DNA of 17,143 bases from Chitinophagales bacterium (lineage in GTDB: Bacteria; Bacteroidota; Bacteroidia; Chitinophagales; Chitinophagaceae), in assembly GCA_025355935.1 (NCBI GenBank), contig JANXYS010000104.1, positions 1-17,143 of the forward strand, in the 5' to 3' direction. Below are positions 1 through 8,586 of this stretch, piece by piece. Below the pieces are notes generated by a model. The model ran no database searches. It was not told where the DNA came from and was given only the letters and a program-made list of their open reading frames with translations. The position numbers were made by a program, and so were the translations under genes. The first letter of the stretch is position 1; each line of letters opens with the position of its first letter.

Positions 1-1
1 A

Positions 2-1261
2 GACAATATCGTATTCCACTCCATCATTTTTCCGGTGATGCTAAAGCTTCATGGAAATATCTTGCCTGATAACGTACCCAGTAATGAGTTCATGAATCTC
101 GAAGGCGATAAAATGAGTACCAGTAGGGGATGGAGTATAGAAATGGATGAATACATCGCTGATTTTGTTAAGCCTGCAAATGGTGGTGATCAAATGGTAG
201 ATGCATTAAGGTATTATCTTACAGCCATCGCACCCGAAACTAAGGATAGTGAATTTACCTGGAAAGGATTCCAGGATGCTGTAAATAGTGAATTGGTAGC
301 TGTATTTGGGAATTTTATTAATCGAACTTTTGTGTTGATGCATAAACTTTGCAAAGGCAAAGTTCCTCCATTTCATAGTAAAAATATCGATGATAGAGAC
401 CGCCAGCTGTTACAGGAAATTACAACAACAAAAGCGAGTATCGAAGGATTGATCGAGACCTATAAATTCAGGGATGCTTTATACGAGGTAATTGATCTTG
501 CCCGTAAAGGAAACAGATACATGCAGGAAAAAGAACCATGGATTGTAGCGAGGCAATTAGATGACAGCGGAAACATCAGTGTGGTAGCTCAGGAGTCCAT
601 TGATAACTGTCTTCATATCTGCCTGCAGTTAAGCGCCAACCTGGCAATTTTCATTAATCCATTTTTACCGTTTGCTGCCAGGAAGATGATGCATATGATG
701 AAGGTAGTAGACAAGATGCTGGAATGGGAAAACGCGGGGAAATCAAATTTGTTAAGTGTAGGTTATTCGCTGCGGGCACCAGAGTTACTTTTTAGAAAAA
801 TAGATGATGCCGAAGTTGCCGCACAATTAGAAAAACTAATTAATAAAAGAGAAAGCTCCAAAAAAATGAACGAAAATACAAGTGTAGACGTTACGGCGGC
901 CGTGGCCGAACCTGTAAAGGAAGTGGTTATCAAACCCGTTATCCAGTTTGATGATTTTGCTAAGATTGACTTAAAAGTTGGCACTATTATCAGCGCATCC
1001 AAAGTAGAAAAAGCCGACAAGCTGTTGAGGCTTGAAATTGATATGGGATCCGAAATAAGGACGATCGTCAGCGGGATCGCTTTGCATTTTGCCCCCGAAG
1101 AAATTGTGGGAAAATCTGTAACAGTCGTGGCGAACCTTGCTCCCCGAAAAATGCGTGGTATCGAAAGTAACGGTATGATTTTAATGGCCGAAACTGCTGA
1201 TGGGAAGCTGGTATTTGTAAATCCTGATGCTCCTGTGAATAACGGAAGCGGTGTAAGCTAA
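2..1261 (+). CDS. metG: Methionine--tRNA ligase, C-terminal part (partial at left edge)
   Basis: Charges tRNA-Met with methionine in the cytoplasm. The reading frame is open to the left edge, so the HIGH-motif half of the catalytic domain lies outside; the visible 419 residues begin DNIVFHSIIFPVMLKLHGN, typical MetRS sequence. The second ATP-binding signature KMSTSRG is at nt 110-130 (the KMSKS loop with Thr for Lys in the fourth position). An alpha-helical anticodon-binding domain follows, then a low-complexity linker (about nt 850-945), then a Trbp111/EMAPII-like tRNA-binding OB fold from about nt 947 to the end, with FDDFAKIDLKVGTI, the SGIA segment and APRKMRGIESNGMIL. That appended domain normally makes MetRS dimeric and raises tRNA affinity. 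The ATG at nt 35 is internal, not a start. The next gene is 265 bp away and unrelated. Confidence 0.97.
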   Translation, partial: DNIVFHSIIFPVMLKLHGNILPDNVPSNEFMNLEGDKMSTSRGWSIEMDEYIADFVKPANGGDQMVDALRYYLTAIAPETKDSEFTWKGFQDAVNSELVAVFGNFINRTFVLMHKLCKGKVPPFHSKNIDDRDRQLLQEITTTKASIEGLIETYKFRDALYEVIDLARKGNRYMQEKEPWIVARQLDDSGNISVVAQESIDNCLHICLQLSANLAIFINPFLPFAARKMMHMMKVVDKMLEWENAGKSNLLSVGYSLRAPELLFRKIDDAEVAAQLEKLINKRESSKKMNENTSVDVTAAVAEPVKEVVIKPVIQFDDFAKIDLKVGTIISASKVEKADKLLRLEIDMGSEIRTIVSGIALHFAPEEIVGKSVTVVANLAPRKMRGIESNGMILMAETADGKLVFVNPDAPVNNGSGVS

Positions 1262-1526
1262 GTAATCTTCAATCAGCAGAAACTTTAAATTGACCGTTTA
1301 ATCATTCGGGAATCTGCAGCTAGAATGAAATTTTCTGAGGATGGGTTATGACAAAAAAGTGCGGACTGCTAGTTTCTCTTTTGACCAATATCTCCCCGTT
1401 TAGACGACGACGAAAGTAGGCTGATTTCAGTATTTTAAGAACGTAGACACTCATTTAGTTTTTTTTAACAGTAGCCGACCTTGATTTTGGTCGGCTATTT
1501 GCATTTGTCTGGCAAAACGTTATACT
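1262..1526. other. Intergenic region between metG and the WG-repeat gene
   Basis: I see no convincing gene here. The only ATG-initiated frame of note is 23 codons (1348-1419) ending in an Arg-rich tail, with no ribosome-binding site or recognisable sequence. A T8 tract around 1460 is followed by the 8-bp hairpin at 1473-1496. The stretch could hold the metG 3' end and the promoter of the next gene, but I could not identify a clean promoter. Confidence 0.5.
1473..1496 (+). terminator. Hairpin with weak T tail, possible terminator
   Basis: AGCCGACC (1473-1480) pairs perfectly with GGTCGGCT (1489-1496) around an 8-nt loop TTGATTTT. The downstream tail is only ATTTGCATTTG, so it is a weak intrinsic terminator at best. 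The long T tract lies before the hairpin rather than after it, and on the minus strand the stem would be followed by A residues. It ends 30 bp before the WG-repeat gene, so a structured 5' leader is an alternative. Confidence 0.4.
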
Positions 1527-2573
1527 ATGAAAAAGATAAGTGTACTCATTGTATTAAGTACAATGTTAACTTCTATTGCTGTGGCACAGGATGTTGATAT
1601 GTCATTAATACCGTATCGTTCAGGGGATAAATGGGGTTATTCATCTCCCGAAAAAAACATTCTCATTACCCCAAAATATGCTGAGACATCCTGGTTTTCC
1701 GAAGGATATGCCGCTGTACGGATTGGCAAAAAATGGGGCTATATCAACAAGGCCGGTAAGTTAGTAATCCCGGCAAAATATACAGTTGCAAAATCTTTTC
1801 GCAAGGGATACTTACCTAATGCTACTAAAAGTGGCGGGGACTCCATTCTTTTTGCCGGCGCTTCTCTAAAACCTAGTGGTTACGAAGTTTGTATAAATAC
1901 TAAAGGTGTAACGTTGCCGAAATGCCCTGCCATCCCTGAGAATTCTGTAGCGCAAAATCAAATACCCATCCAATCTGTTGTAACTCAAAGAACCTATTCG
2001 GTGCCGAACAATAATGGATTATTTGATAAGATAGAAAATGATTATAAAATTGCAGGTAGTAATGAAACCTATTACATCGCGCAAAAAGGAGGGATGTATG
2101 GGGTATTCAATACAAAATTTGATACAATTGTGCCGTTTAACTTTAATAGAATTGAACTGCTGAATTCAGGTGATCACCAGTATTTGAAAGTTACGAAAGA
2201 TGGTAAGTCAGGATTGGTTGCACCAGGCGGGTCCATAATAGTGAATCCTGAAAATACAAATTTAAAACTGGTTAATACTTCCGAAAATGTTGATTATGTC
2301 ATCGTTCAGCGTGACGGTAAAACTTATGTAAAAGACATGAAAAACAATGATTTCATTTCAAAAGGCTATTCCGACATAGTTTATGACGATGGAGGGTTTA
2401 TTGTAACCGCCGACAACAAACTTAAAGGATATTACTTTCTGAATAATACCTCTATCGCACCTAAATATACAGAAGTGAAAAGGGTCAATGGAGGGAAATA
2501 TCTGCAGGTGAAAACCTTTGCTGGTAAGACCGGCTATATCAGTGCTGCGGGGAACGAATATTTTGTTGAATAG
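1527..2573 (+). CDS. Secreted WG-repeat protein
   Basis: 348 residues. Residues 1-21 form a signal peptide (MKK, hydrophobic core, ending AVAQ), so the product is exported. The mature protein carries WG-type repeats: GDKWGYSSPEKN.LITPKY (about 31-51), GKKWGYINKAGKLVIPAKY (about 67-85), a diverged copy with GGMYGVF...IVPFNF (about 188-206), another around SGLVAPGGSIIVNP (about 227-240), and a last one with GKTGYISAAGNEYF at the C-terminus. The repeats are thought to form short beta units, and their molecular role is generally unknown. Two cysteines (122 and 133) sit between the well-formed N-terminal and degenerate C-terminal repeats and could pair. A strong terminator follows directly, so the gene is probably monocistronic. 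Family assignment rests on the repeats alone; no specific function can be given. Confidence 0.85.
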   Translation: MKKISVLIVLSTMLTSIAVAQDVDMSLIPYRSGDKWGYSSPEKNILITPKYAETSWFSEGYAAVRIGKKWGYINKAGKLVIPAKYTVAKSFRKGYLPNATKSGGDSILFAGASLKPSGYEVCINTKGVTLPKCPAIPENSVAQNQIPIQSVVTQRTYSVPNNNGLFDKIENDYKIAGSNETYYIAQKGGMYGVFNTKFDTIVPFNFNRIELLNSGDHQYLKVTKDGKSGLVAPGGSIIVNPENTNLKLVNTSENVDYVIVQRDGKTYVKDMKNNDFISKGYSDIVYDDGGFIVTADNKLKGYYFLNNTSIAPKYTEVKRVNGGKYLQVKTFAGKTGYISAAGNEYFVE

Positions 2574-2593
2574 TTTTGGATTTTATATTAATC

Positions 2594-2626
2594 AGCTTCA
2601 TGCCCTCGGGTATGAAGCTTTTTTTT
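2594..2626 (+). terminator. Rho-independent terminator after the WG-repeat gene
   Basis: AGCTTCAT (2594-2601) pairs with ATGAAGCT (2612-2619), and the inner GCCC/GGGT can extend the stem (with one G-U pair). A run of eight T (2619-2626) follows at once. It lies 21 bp after the stop codon and separates this gene from fadN. Confidence 0.88.
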
Positions 2627-2722
2627 GCATTGCCATCGACAGGTATTTATTTTTTTAGCCCTAAGACGGAAAACCTTAACTTCGATTTTAAGAATAGTTG
2701 TTTAACTAACTAATTTACGATT

Positions 2723-5104
2723 ATGACAAACAGGATAATAAAAAAAGTGGCTGTACTGGGTAGTGGTGTGATGGGAAGCCGTATTGCGGCGCATTTTGCA
2801 GGTGTTGGATTGCAGGTCTTATTACTAGATATTTTGCCAAAAAACCTTCCAGCGGATGCCCCTCTTGCTGCCAGGAACAAAGTAGTTAATGATGCCCTCG
2901 CGGCAGCTGTAAAGTCAAACCCATCACCGCTTTTTACCAAAGATGTCCTGAAAAAAATTACTACCGGGAATTTCACAGATAACATGAAAGATATTGCTGC
3001 TTATGACTGGATCATTGAAGTAGTGGTTGAACGGCTCGATATTAAACAATCCGTTTTTACAGAAGTAGAGAAACACCGAAAGTCGGGAACCCTTATTACT
3101 TCAAATACTTCAGGCATACCCATTCATCTAATGGCAGAAGGAAGATCAGAAGATTTTAAGAAACATTTTTGCGGTACGCACTTTTTTAATCCACCAAGGT
3201 ATTTGCGTTTACTTGAAATAATTCCAACTCCATATACCGATCCGTTGGTAATCGATTTTCTTATGCACTACGGAGATCTTTATCTTGGTAAAACTACTGT
3301 ATTGGCCAAGGATACACCGGCGTTCATTGCTAATCGGGTGGGCGTGTTTGGGATGATGGCGATTATGAATAGTATGCAGAAACTGGGACTGGGCATAGAC
3401 GAAATCGAGGCACTCACAGGTCCCATAATTGGCAGGCCCAAATCTGCAACTTTTCGTACAGCTGACGTAGTCGGTATTGATACACTAGTGAAAGTTGCAA
3501 ATGGAGTTTCTGAAAATTGCCCTGACGACGAGGCTCGCGCGATATTTGATATCCCCGCGTGGCTTAATAAATTGATTGAGCATAACTGGCTGGGTGATAA
3601 GACCGGGCAGGGGTTTTTCAAAAAGGTAACAAGTGCCGACGGGATTAAGAGTATAGAAGTATTGAATCTCGAAACGATGGAATATCTACCGCGGGCAAAG
3701 CCAAAATTTGCCACGGTTGAAGCTGCCAGGCCTATTGAAGATCTTCCCGGTCGATTAAAAGTTCTTCTCGCCGGGACCGATAAAGCTGGGGACTTCTACC
3801 GCGATTTTCATTACGCTTTATTTTCCTATATAAGTCACCGCATTCCGGAAATTACGGAAGACATCTACCGGGTAGACGATGGTATGATGGCTGGGTTTGG
3901 CTGGGAAATCGGCGCTTTCGAAAGCTGGGATGTATTAGGCGTTGCTAAAACCGTAGATGCTATGAAGTTAGGAGGATATAGCGTCGCACCATGGGTTGAG
4001 GAGATGCTTTCCAGCGGAAACAAATCATTTTACAAGATCGAAGGTGGGAAGCGTTTCGTATACGACTATAATTCCAAAATTTATAAGCAACTACCGGGTG
4101 GTGACGCATTCATTGTGATGAAAAACTTTGCTGGCGAAACACTATGGAAGAACAGCGCGTGCAGGGCTTATCATCTGGGCGACGATGTAGTGGGCCTCGA
4201 GTGGTATACAAAAATGGGAAGTATTGGCGGTGAAGTTCTTGAGGGAATACAAAAAACAATTTCTCTTACAGAGGATAAATATAAAGGGCTTGTTATCGCT
4301 AACGATGGCGCAAACTTTAGTGCCGGTGCTAATGTTGCCATGATATTCATGCTTGCTGTTGAGCAGGACTATGATGAAATTGATATGGCCATCAGGATGT
4401 TTCAAAACACAATGATGCGGGTGCGGTATTCTTCAGTACCAGTAGTACTGGCACCCCATGGCCTTGCCCTCGGCGGCGGCTGTGAAATATGTCTTCATGC
4501 GGATAAGGTGATAGCAACCGCTGAAACGTACACCGGTCTGGTAGAAGTAGGTATCGGGGTAATACCCGGTGGCGGAGGTACAAAGGAATTTGTACTACGT
4601 GCCGCTGATGAGATGCATCATGGCGAACCTGAAACAATTACCCTGCAAAACCGATTTTTAAATATAGCAACCGCAAAAGTTGCCACCTCAGCTTTTGAGG
4701 CTTTCGAAATGGGAATTTACCGCAAAGGAATAGATGAAGTATGCATGAACCCTGGCCGGCGCATTGCGGACGCAAAAAGGGCCGTCATAAATTTATGGAA
4801 AGATGGATACACCATGCCTGTACAGCGGACCGATATAAAAGTTTTAGGGAGGAGTGGCTTGGGCGCACTATACGCGGGGATTAACGGCATGCACCGCGGC
4901 AGGTACGCAACTGATCACGATGTTACTGTAGCTAAGAAATTAGCTTACGTGATGTGTGGCGGCGATCTTAGCGAGCAAACACTTGTAAGTGAACAGTATC
5001 TCCTTGATCTCGAAAGAGAAGCCTTCCTGAGTCTGACGGCGGAGAAGAAAACACTTGAACGAATTCAGAATATTTTAAAAACCGGCAAGCCTCTTCGGAA
5101 TTAA
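2723..5104 (+). CDS. fadN: FadN-type 3-hydroxyacyl-CoA dehydrogenase / enoyl-CoA hydratase fusion
   Basis: Catalyses two steps of fatty-acid beta-oxidation: hydration of trans-2-enoyl-CoA, then NAD-dependent oxidation of the 3-hydroxyacyl-CoA. The 793 residues are in the FadN order (dehydrogenase first), opposite to FadB/FadJ, and close to the roughly 790 residues of Bacillus FadN. The Rossmann loop is GSGVMG (13-18); the dehydrogenase catalytic pair is in HFFNPPRYLRLLE (H153, E165); the 3HCDH C-terminal domain begins near DTPAFIANRVG (about 197) and runs past DKTGQGFFKK. The crotonase domain occupies roughly 470-700: the oxyanion-hole stretch ANFSAGANVAM (530-540), GGGCE (584-588) and GLVEVGIGVIPGGGGT. 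E588 and E608 are 20 residues apart, as are the two catalytic glutamates of mitochondrial hydratase. All key residues are present, so it should be active. No thiolase or acyl-CoA dehydrogenase follows. The symbol is by similarity. Confidence 0.93.
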   Translation: MTNRIIKKVAVLGSGVMGSRIAAHFAGVGLQVLLLDILPKNLPADAPLAARNKVVNDALAAAVKSNPSPLFTKDVLKKITTGNFTDNMKDIAAYDWIIEVVVERLDIKQSVFTEVEKHRKSGTLITSNTSGIPIHLMAEGRSEDFKKHFCGTHFFNPPRYLRLLEIIPTPYTDPLVIDFLMHYGDLYLGKTTVLAKDTPAFIANRVGVFGMMAIMNSMQKLGLGIDEIEALTGPIIGRPKSATFRTADVVGIDTLVKVANGVSENCPDDEARAIFDIPAWLNKLIEHNWLGDKTGQGFFKKVTSADGIKSIEVLNLETMEYLPRAKPKFATVEAARPIEDLPGRLKVLLAGTDKAGDFYRDFHYALFSYISHRIPEITEDIYRVDDGMMAGFGWEIGAFESWDVLGVAKTVDAMKLGGYSVAPWVEEMLSSGNKSFYKIEGGKRFVYDYNSKIYKQLPGGDAFIVMKNFAGETLWKNSACRAYHLGDDVVGLEWYTKMGSIGGEVLEGIQKTISLTEDKYKGLVIANDGANFSAGANVAMIFMLAVEQDYDEIDMAIRMFQNTMMRVRYSSVPVVLAPHGLALGGGCEICLHADKVIATAETYTGLVEVGIGVIPGGGGTKEFVLRAADEMHHGEPETITLQNRFLNIATAKVATSAFEAFEMGIYRKGIDEVCMNPGRRIADAKRAVINLWKDGYTMPVQRTDIKVLGRSGLGALYAGINGMHRGRYATDHDVTVAKKLAYVMCGGDLSEQTLVSEQYLLDLEREAFLSLTAEKKTLERIQNILKTGKPLRN

Positions 5105-5140
5105 TTTCCTTGACTGGCACCGGAAACAAGCATTTATAAA

Positions 5141-5788
5141 ATGGGCATCGCAGAATTAGATGATTCAGTACGCCAGGTAACTCTTCATGCTACAATTGTA
5201 TTGTATGGTAATGCCGCGAGTGAAGATCTTGCAATAGCTGTTGCTGCGGATATTCAATCGCACTGGAATGAACCACTTGCAGAAATTAAGATTAAAAGAG
5301 TAAACTATCGGGTAATTTTTGATATTACCGGCTTGCACGCCCCGCAATTACAGCCTCGGGAAGTTTACGAAAATGATAATGCATCCATCAATTACTTCCG
5401 TATAGAGGAAAAACTTGCCGGGAACATTTCATTTGTTGATGGATTGAACAGTAATACGGGAATGTTTCAACTAGATAACCTTCTTCATAATTCCACCACC
5501 GCATCTCATGAATTTGGCCATACCATTGGATTAGATCACCCAACCAATCTTGACATTCGAGGCCAGGGACAACCTGGCATCATGTTTCCACGCGGCACAA
5601 TTGTAGATGCACAATATCAATATGATCCAAATGCTGCACCTCAAACAAACGGTGGTACATTAAATCCTTTTGTCCGGAAAGTGCTGCAATCCGACATCGA
5701 TGATCTCCAATTTCAAACCCTCAGGTACAACAAAAGTGGGTTAGCCATGCTGGGTGATTTTTCATCGGTATGGCATGAGGCGCATTAG
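5141..5788 (+). CDS. Small metzincin-type zinc metalloprotease-like protein
   Basis: 215 residues with a perfect metzincin zinc site HEFGHTIGLDH: H123, H127 and H133 are the expected zinc ligands and E124 the general base. A Met-turn candidate, GIMFPRG with M148, lies 15 residues after the third histidine, as in matrixins and related M10-like peptidases. The N-terminal ~115 residues look like an alpha/beta subdomain; I see no propeptide cysteine switch, and no signal peptide or membrane segment, so as written it would be cytoplasmic. The frame is closed by TGA at 5111, making the ATG at 5141 the first ATG. It starts 36 bp after fadN with no terminator between, so read-through is possible. The substrate is unknown. 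Peptidase fold: good confidence. Biological role: unknown. Confidence 0.8.
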   Translation: MGIAELDDSVRQVTLHATIVLYGNAASEDLAIAVAADIQSHWNEPLAEIKIKRVNYRVIFDITGLHAPQLQPREVYENDNASINYFRIEEKLAGNISFVDGLNSNTGMFQLDNLLHNSTTASHEFGHTIGLDHPTNLDIRGQGQPGIMFPRGTIVDAQYQYDPNAAPQTNGGTLNPFVRKVLQSDIDDLQFQTLRYNKSGLAMLGDFSSVWHEAH

Positions 5789-5871
5789 CCGCTGGATTTA
5801 CCTTTCATAATATAATGTGAATAGCTGTTTAAAAAAATCTGTTATCTTGTCTTCAATAATTAAAGATTGAA

Positions 5872-6792
5872 ATGGCAATACTAACTGTTGATTCCCTATC
5901 TAAAAATTACGGGAATTTAAAGGCACTCGATGCCGTAAGTTTTTCCGTTCCGCAAGGGAGTGTGTTTGGTATACTGGGTCCTAACGGAAGCGGTAAAACG
6001 ACTCTTCTTGGAATTGTGATGAATGTACTTAACCCAAATTCCGGAACCTTTACATGGGGCCTGGGCGGTCCTTACACCAATGACACCCGCAAGCATATTG
6101 GCACGCTGTTAGAAACACCTAATTTCTATCCCTACCTGTCTGCTGAACAAAACCTTACTATTGCCGCCAGGATTAAAGGAAGAGGCGAAGACGATATTCA
6201 TCGCGTACTAAAATTGGTAAATCTTTTTCAACGCAGAGATTCCGCTTTTAGTACTTTTTCACTGGGTATGAAACAAAGGCTGGCAATTGCTTCCACCCTT
6301 CTTGGCGATCCTTCCGTGCTGGTGTTTGATGAGCCAACTAACGGACTCGATCCCGCAGGGATTGCTGAAATTCGCGAGCTTATAACAAGTCTGAGCAACA
6401 ACGGCAAAACTATAATCATGGCCAGTCATATCCTCGATGAGGTTGAAAAAGTTTGCACGCACGTAGCCATCATCCAAAAGGGAATACTTAAAAAAACCGG
6501 ATCTGTAAAAGAAATTCTTGCCGGATCCACAAACGCAACCCCAACAATTATCGTTGAACTTAGCGCCCCTGATCTGAACGAACTCAAAGCTGTCATGGAG
6601 AGCTTCCCCGGAGTAACCAGTATTCGTCAACTTAGGAATGAGCTGATGCTTACTTGCAGTGTTGAAATTAACGGGGTAGCCATAAACCAACACTGTTTTC
6701 AACAGGGTATCACTCTGGAGAAGTTGAGCGTGAAAAAAACATCCCTAGAAGATAAATTTCTTGAAATAACCGGTACAAAAAGTGATAATTAA
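5872..6792 (+). CDS. ABC transporter ATP-binding protein (ABC-2/BcrA-like)
   Basis: Cytoplasmic ATPase that powers the membrane protein encoded just downstream. The 306 residues contain Walker A GPNGSGKTT (36-44), the region LLETPNFYPYL where a Glu occupies the Q-loop position (about 79-89, typical of BcrA-like exporters), signature FSLGMKQRLAIA (129-140; a variant of LSGGQ), Walker B VLVFDEP (149-155), the D-loop GLD, and H-loop H186 in IIMASH. A C-terminal ~90-residue extension after the ATPase core is common in this class. The permease starts 15 bp after the stop, so the two form an operon. A weak -7-like TATCTTG lies at 5843-5849, with no good -33 box. Substrate cannot be inferred: antibiotic or peptide export, lipid or other small-molecule transport are all possible. 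It lacks clear features of gliding-motility GldA, but I cannot exclude it. Confidence 0.92.
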   Translation: MAILTVDSLSKNYGNLKALDAVSFSVPQGSVFGILGPNGSGKTTLLGIVMNVLNPNSGTFTWGLGGPYTNDTRKHIGTLLETPNFYPYLSAEQNLTIAARIKGRGEDDIHRVLKLVNLFQRRDSAFSTFSLGMKQRLAIASTLLGDPSVLVFDEPTNGLDPAGIAEIRELITSLSNNGKTIIMASHILDEVEKVCTHVAIIQKGILKKTGSVKEILAGSTNATPTIIVELSAPDLNELKAVMESFPGVTSIRQLRNELMLTCSVEINGVAINQHCFQQGITLEKLSVKKTSLEDKFLEITGTKSDN

Positions 6793-6807
6793 ATTGAAGA
6801 TAATACT

Positions 6808-7608
6808 ATGTGGAATCTTTTTAAAATAGAGTGGCTAAAGATAAAGTCATATAAAACATTTTGGGTTTTATTCATGGGATTTATACTATTTTATCCCACA
6901 GCGTTCTACTTCATGGCTAATAAATATATGGAAACAACTTCCGGAACTATGGAGGGTAAGGTATTGAAGTCGATGCTTGAGGCTCCGTTTGTTTTCCCAA
7001 AAGTTTGGCACGCTGCGGGCTGGCTCGGCGGAATGTTTTTTATCCTGATTGGTATGCTTTTCATTCTTCTTATAACCAATGAAGTACAATACCGCACGCA
7101 TCGTCAGAATATTATAGATGGATGGAGTCGTATGGATTTTCTTAAAGCAAAGTTTACGCTGGTAATATTTTTTATACTTATTTCTACGATCCTTGTGAGC
7201 ATCACTGGATTGGTCACTGGCTTATTGTTTTCAGAAACGAGGGAAAATATCTATTCTCAATTTTACTTTGTCGGCTATTTCGCGCTTATGGCGCTGCTCT
7301 ACCTCATGCTTGCTTTCCTGGTTGCCATTTTGATTAAACGGACGGGACTTTCCATTATCATATATTTTGCCATAGTATGCATCCTTGATAATGTGCTCTG
7401 GCTTGTATTCACTCTTAAGGGAAGTCAACTGGGTTACTTTATGCCTCTGGAAGCAGTAGATTCACTATTGGTAAATCCATTTAAACCACGGATGATGGAA
7501 AAAAGAACTGTTGAGGATTATACCCTGATACTTGCAGCTATTGCCTATATATCAGTATACAGTTTTGTAATTATCAGGTATTTCAAAAAAGCAGATCTTA
7601 AAACTTAA
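6808..7608 (+). CDS. ABC-2 type transporter permease
   Basis: 266-residue inner-membrane protein, partner of the ATPase encoded 15 bp upstream. I count six hydrophobic segments at about residues 18-37, 71-91, 115-140, 153-176, 181-201 and 239-257, the usual number for an ABC-2 permease. After segment 2 comes the cytoplasmic stretch NEVQYRTHRQNIIDGWSR (91-108), the E..YRT.RQ....G.SR pattern common in this family and likely part of the contact with the ATPase. The stretch between segments 1 and 2 (about 38-70) is a polar loop. The substrate is unknown. The TAA stop (7606-7608) overlaps the stop of the convergent epimerase gene, leaving no room for a terminator between them. Confidence 0.88.
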   Translation: MWNLFKIEWLKIKSYKTFWVLFMGFILFYPTAFYFMANKYMETTSGTMEGKVLKSMLEAPFVFPKVWHAAGWLGGMFFILIGMLFILLITNEVQYRTHRQNIIDGWSRMDFLKAKFTLVIFFILISTILVSITGLVTGLLFSETRENIYSQFYFVGYFALMALLYLMLAFLVAILIKRTGLSIIIYFAIVCILDNVLWLVFTLKGSQLGYFMPLEAVDSLLVNPFKPRMMEKRTVEDYTLILAAIAYISVYSFVIIRYFKKADLKT

Positions 7609-8537
7609 TTCTTGTTTGCAAGCCGGGTTAAAGCAGCTTCTAAACTGGGGTAGAGGAATTGAAAGCCCGCAGCTTTAATCTTTGTGCAACTTACTGTCGC
7701 ACTTTTCAGAATTTCTGTACTTCGCTGTCCCAGCATTGCTTTAAGAATGAAGATCGGAACGTGGGCAATTATGAAATTTTTTCCTTTGAAAATTTGTGCC
7801 ATCTGTACTATAAAACTTGCGTTAGTAACAGGTGACGGAGCCACGGCATTATAGCTGCCGCTCATCGTGTTATTTTCAATAGCATGCAAAAAAATCCGGC
7901 ATACATCGTCTATATGAATCCAGCTGATGTATTGGCGCCCACTACCAAGAACCGCAGCTGTTCCGAATTTTAATGGTTTTAAAAACTCCACAAGTGCGCC
8001 CCCTCGATCGCTCAACAAAATACCTATCCTGATCTTACATACGCGTACTCCTGAATTTTCGGCCTCGGTGATGGATGCTTCCCATAGCTTGCATGTTTTT
8101 CCCAGGAAACCAGGATCAGAGGGGTCATCCTCCGTAAATGCTTTGTTCTTTAATTTATCTTCCCCGTACCAGCCAATCGCAGATGCGCTCACAATGGTTT
8201 GAACTTTATGATTAATTTTCTTAAGAGTATCAGAAATTAGTCGACTGCTCTCGGTCCGGCTTTCTAGAATTTCTTTCTTGTAGTCCGCACTCCATTTTTT
8301 ATCCATTACACCTGCCCCTGCCAGGTGAATAATATGATCTGCTTTTTGTAAGGCGGCGACATCTATATAGTTGTCTTTAACATTCCATGCTGCGTATGAA
8401 ATGTTTGCGGCCGGCGATTTTCCATTTAGGCTGCGGGTGAGTATGATAACGTCGTAACCATTTGCCGTTAGGAAACCCGTCATAGCTGTGCCCAGCAGGC
8501 CTGTTCCACCAGTGATTAATATTGTTGACATATACAT
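7605..8537 (-). CDS. TIGR01777-family SDR epimerase (YfcH/SDR39U1-like)
   Basis: 310-residue extended short-chain dehydrogenase-like protein, expected to be cytosolic and to bind NAD(P). The N-terminus has the dinucleotide-binding loop ITGGTGLLG (about 8-16), then HLAGAGV (71-77), the family stretch KKWSADYKKEILESRTESSRLI (about 80-101, broken here only by length), SASAIGWYG (117-125), where Y124 is the likely active-site tyrosine, and the substrate-side SWIHIDDVC further on. This matches E. coli YfcH and human SDR39U1, whose substrate is unproven. Two in-frame starts are close: ATG at 8537 and ATG at 8531. The second gives MSTILITGGTGL, the more usual N-terminus, so 8531 may be the real start. 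It is convergent with the ABC permease and divergent from the next gene. Confidence 0.9.
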   Translation of the reverse strand: MYMSTILITGGTGLLGTAMTGFLTANGYDVIILTRSLNGKSPAANISYAAWNVKDNYIDVAALQKADHIIHLAGAGVMDKKWSADYKKEILESRTESSRLISDTLKKINHKVQTIVSASAIGWYGEDKLKNKAFTEDDPSDPGFLGKTCKLWEASITEAENSGVRVCKIRIGILLSDRGGALVEFLKPLKFGTAAVLGSGRQYISWIHIDDVCRIFLHAIENNTMSGSYNAVAPSPVTNASFIVQMAQIFKGKNFIIAHVPIFILKAMLGQRSTEILKSATVSCTKIKAAGFQFLYPSLEAALTRLANKN

Positions 8538-8586
8538 TTGATTAATAGTGAAATGAAAACAAACTACAGGCTGTAATGTTTAAGAA

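Noticed and set aside
35..37. ATG as a start for a separate 408-residue protein
   Set aside because: The frame continues open to the left with typical MetRS sequence, so this ATG is internal to a truncated metG.
1348..1419. 23-codon open frame with an Arg-rich tail in the metG downstream gap
   Set aside because: No ribosome-binding site, no recognisable product, and frames of this length are expected by chance.
3280..3714. 144-codon minus-strand open frame inside fadN
   Set aside because: Fully antisense to the dehydrogenase domain, which is intact and conserved; no independent evidence.
5872..7608. Gliding-motility GldA/GldF transporter
   Set aside because: The ATPase has the BcrA-like LLETPNFYP region and the permease the generic ABC-2 pattern; no other gld gene is near, so I kept the generic label.
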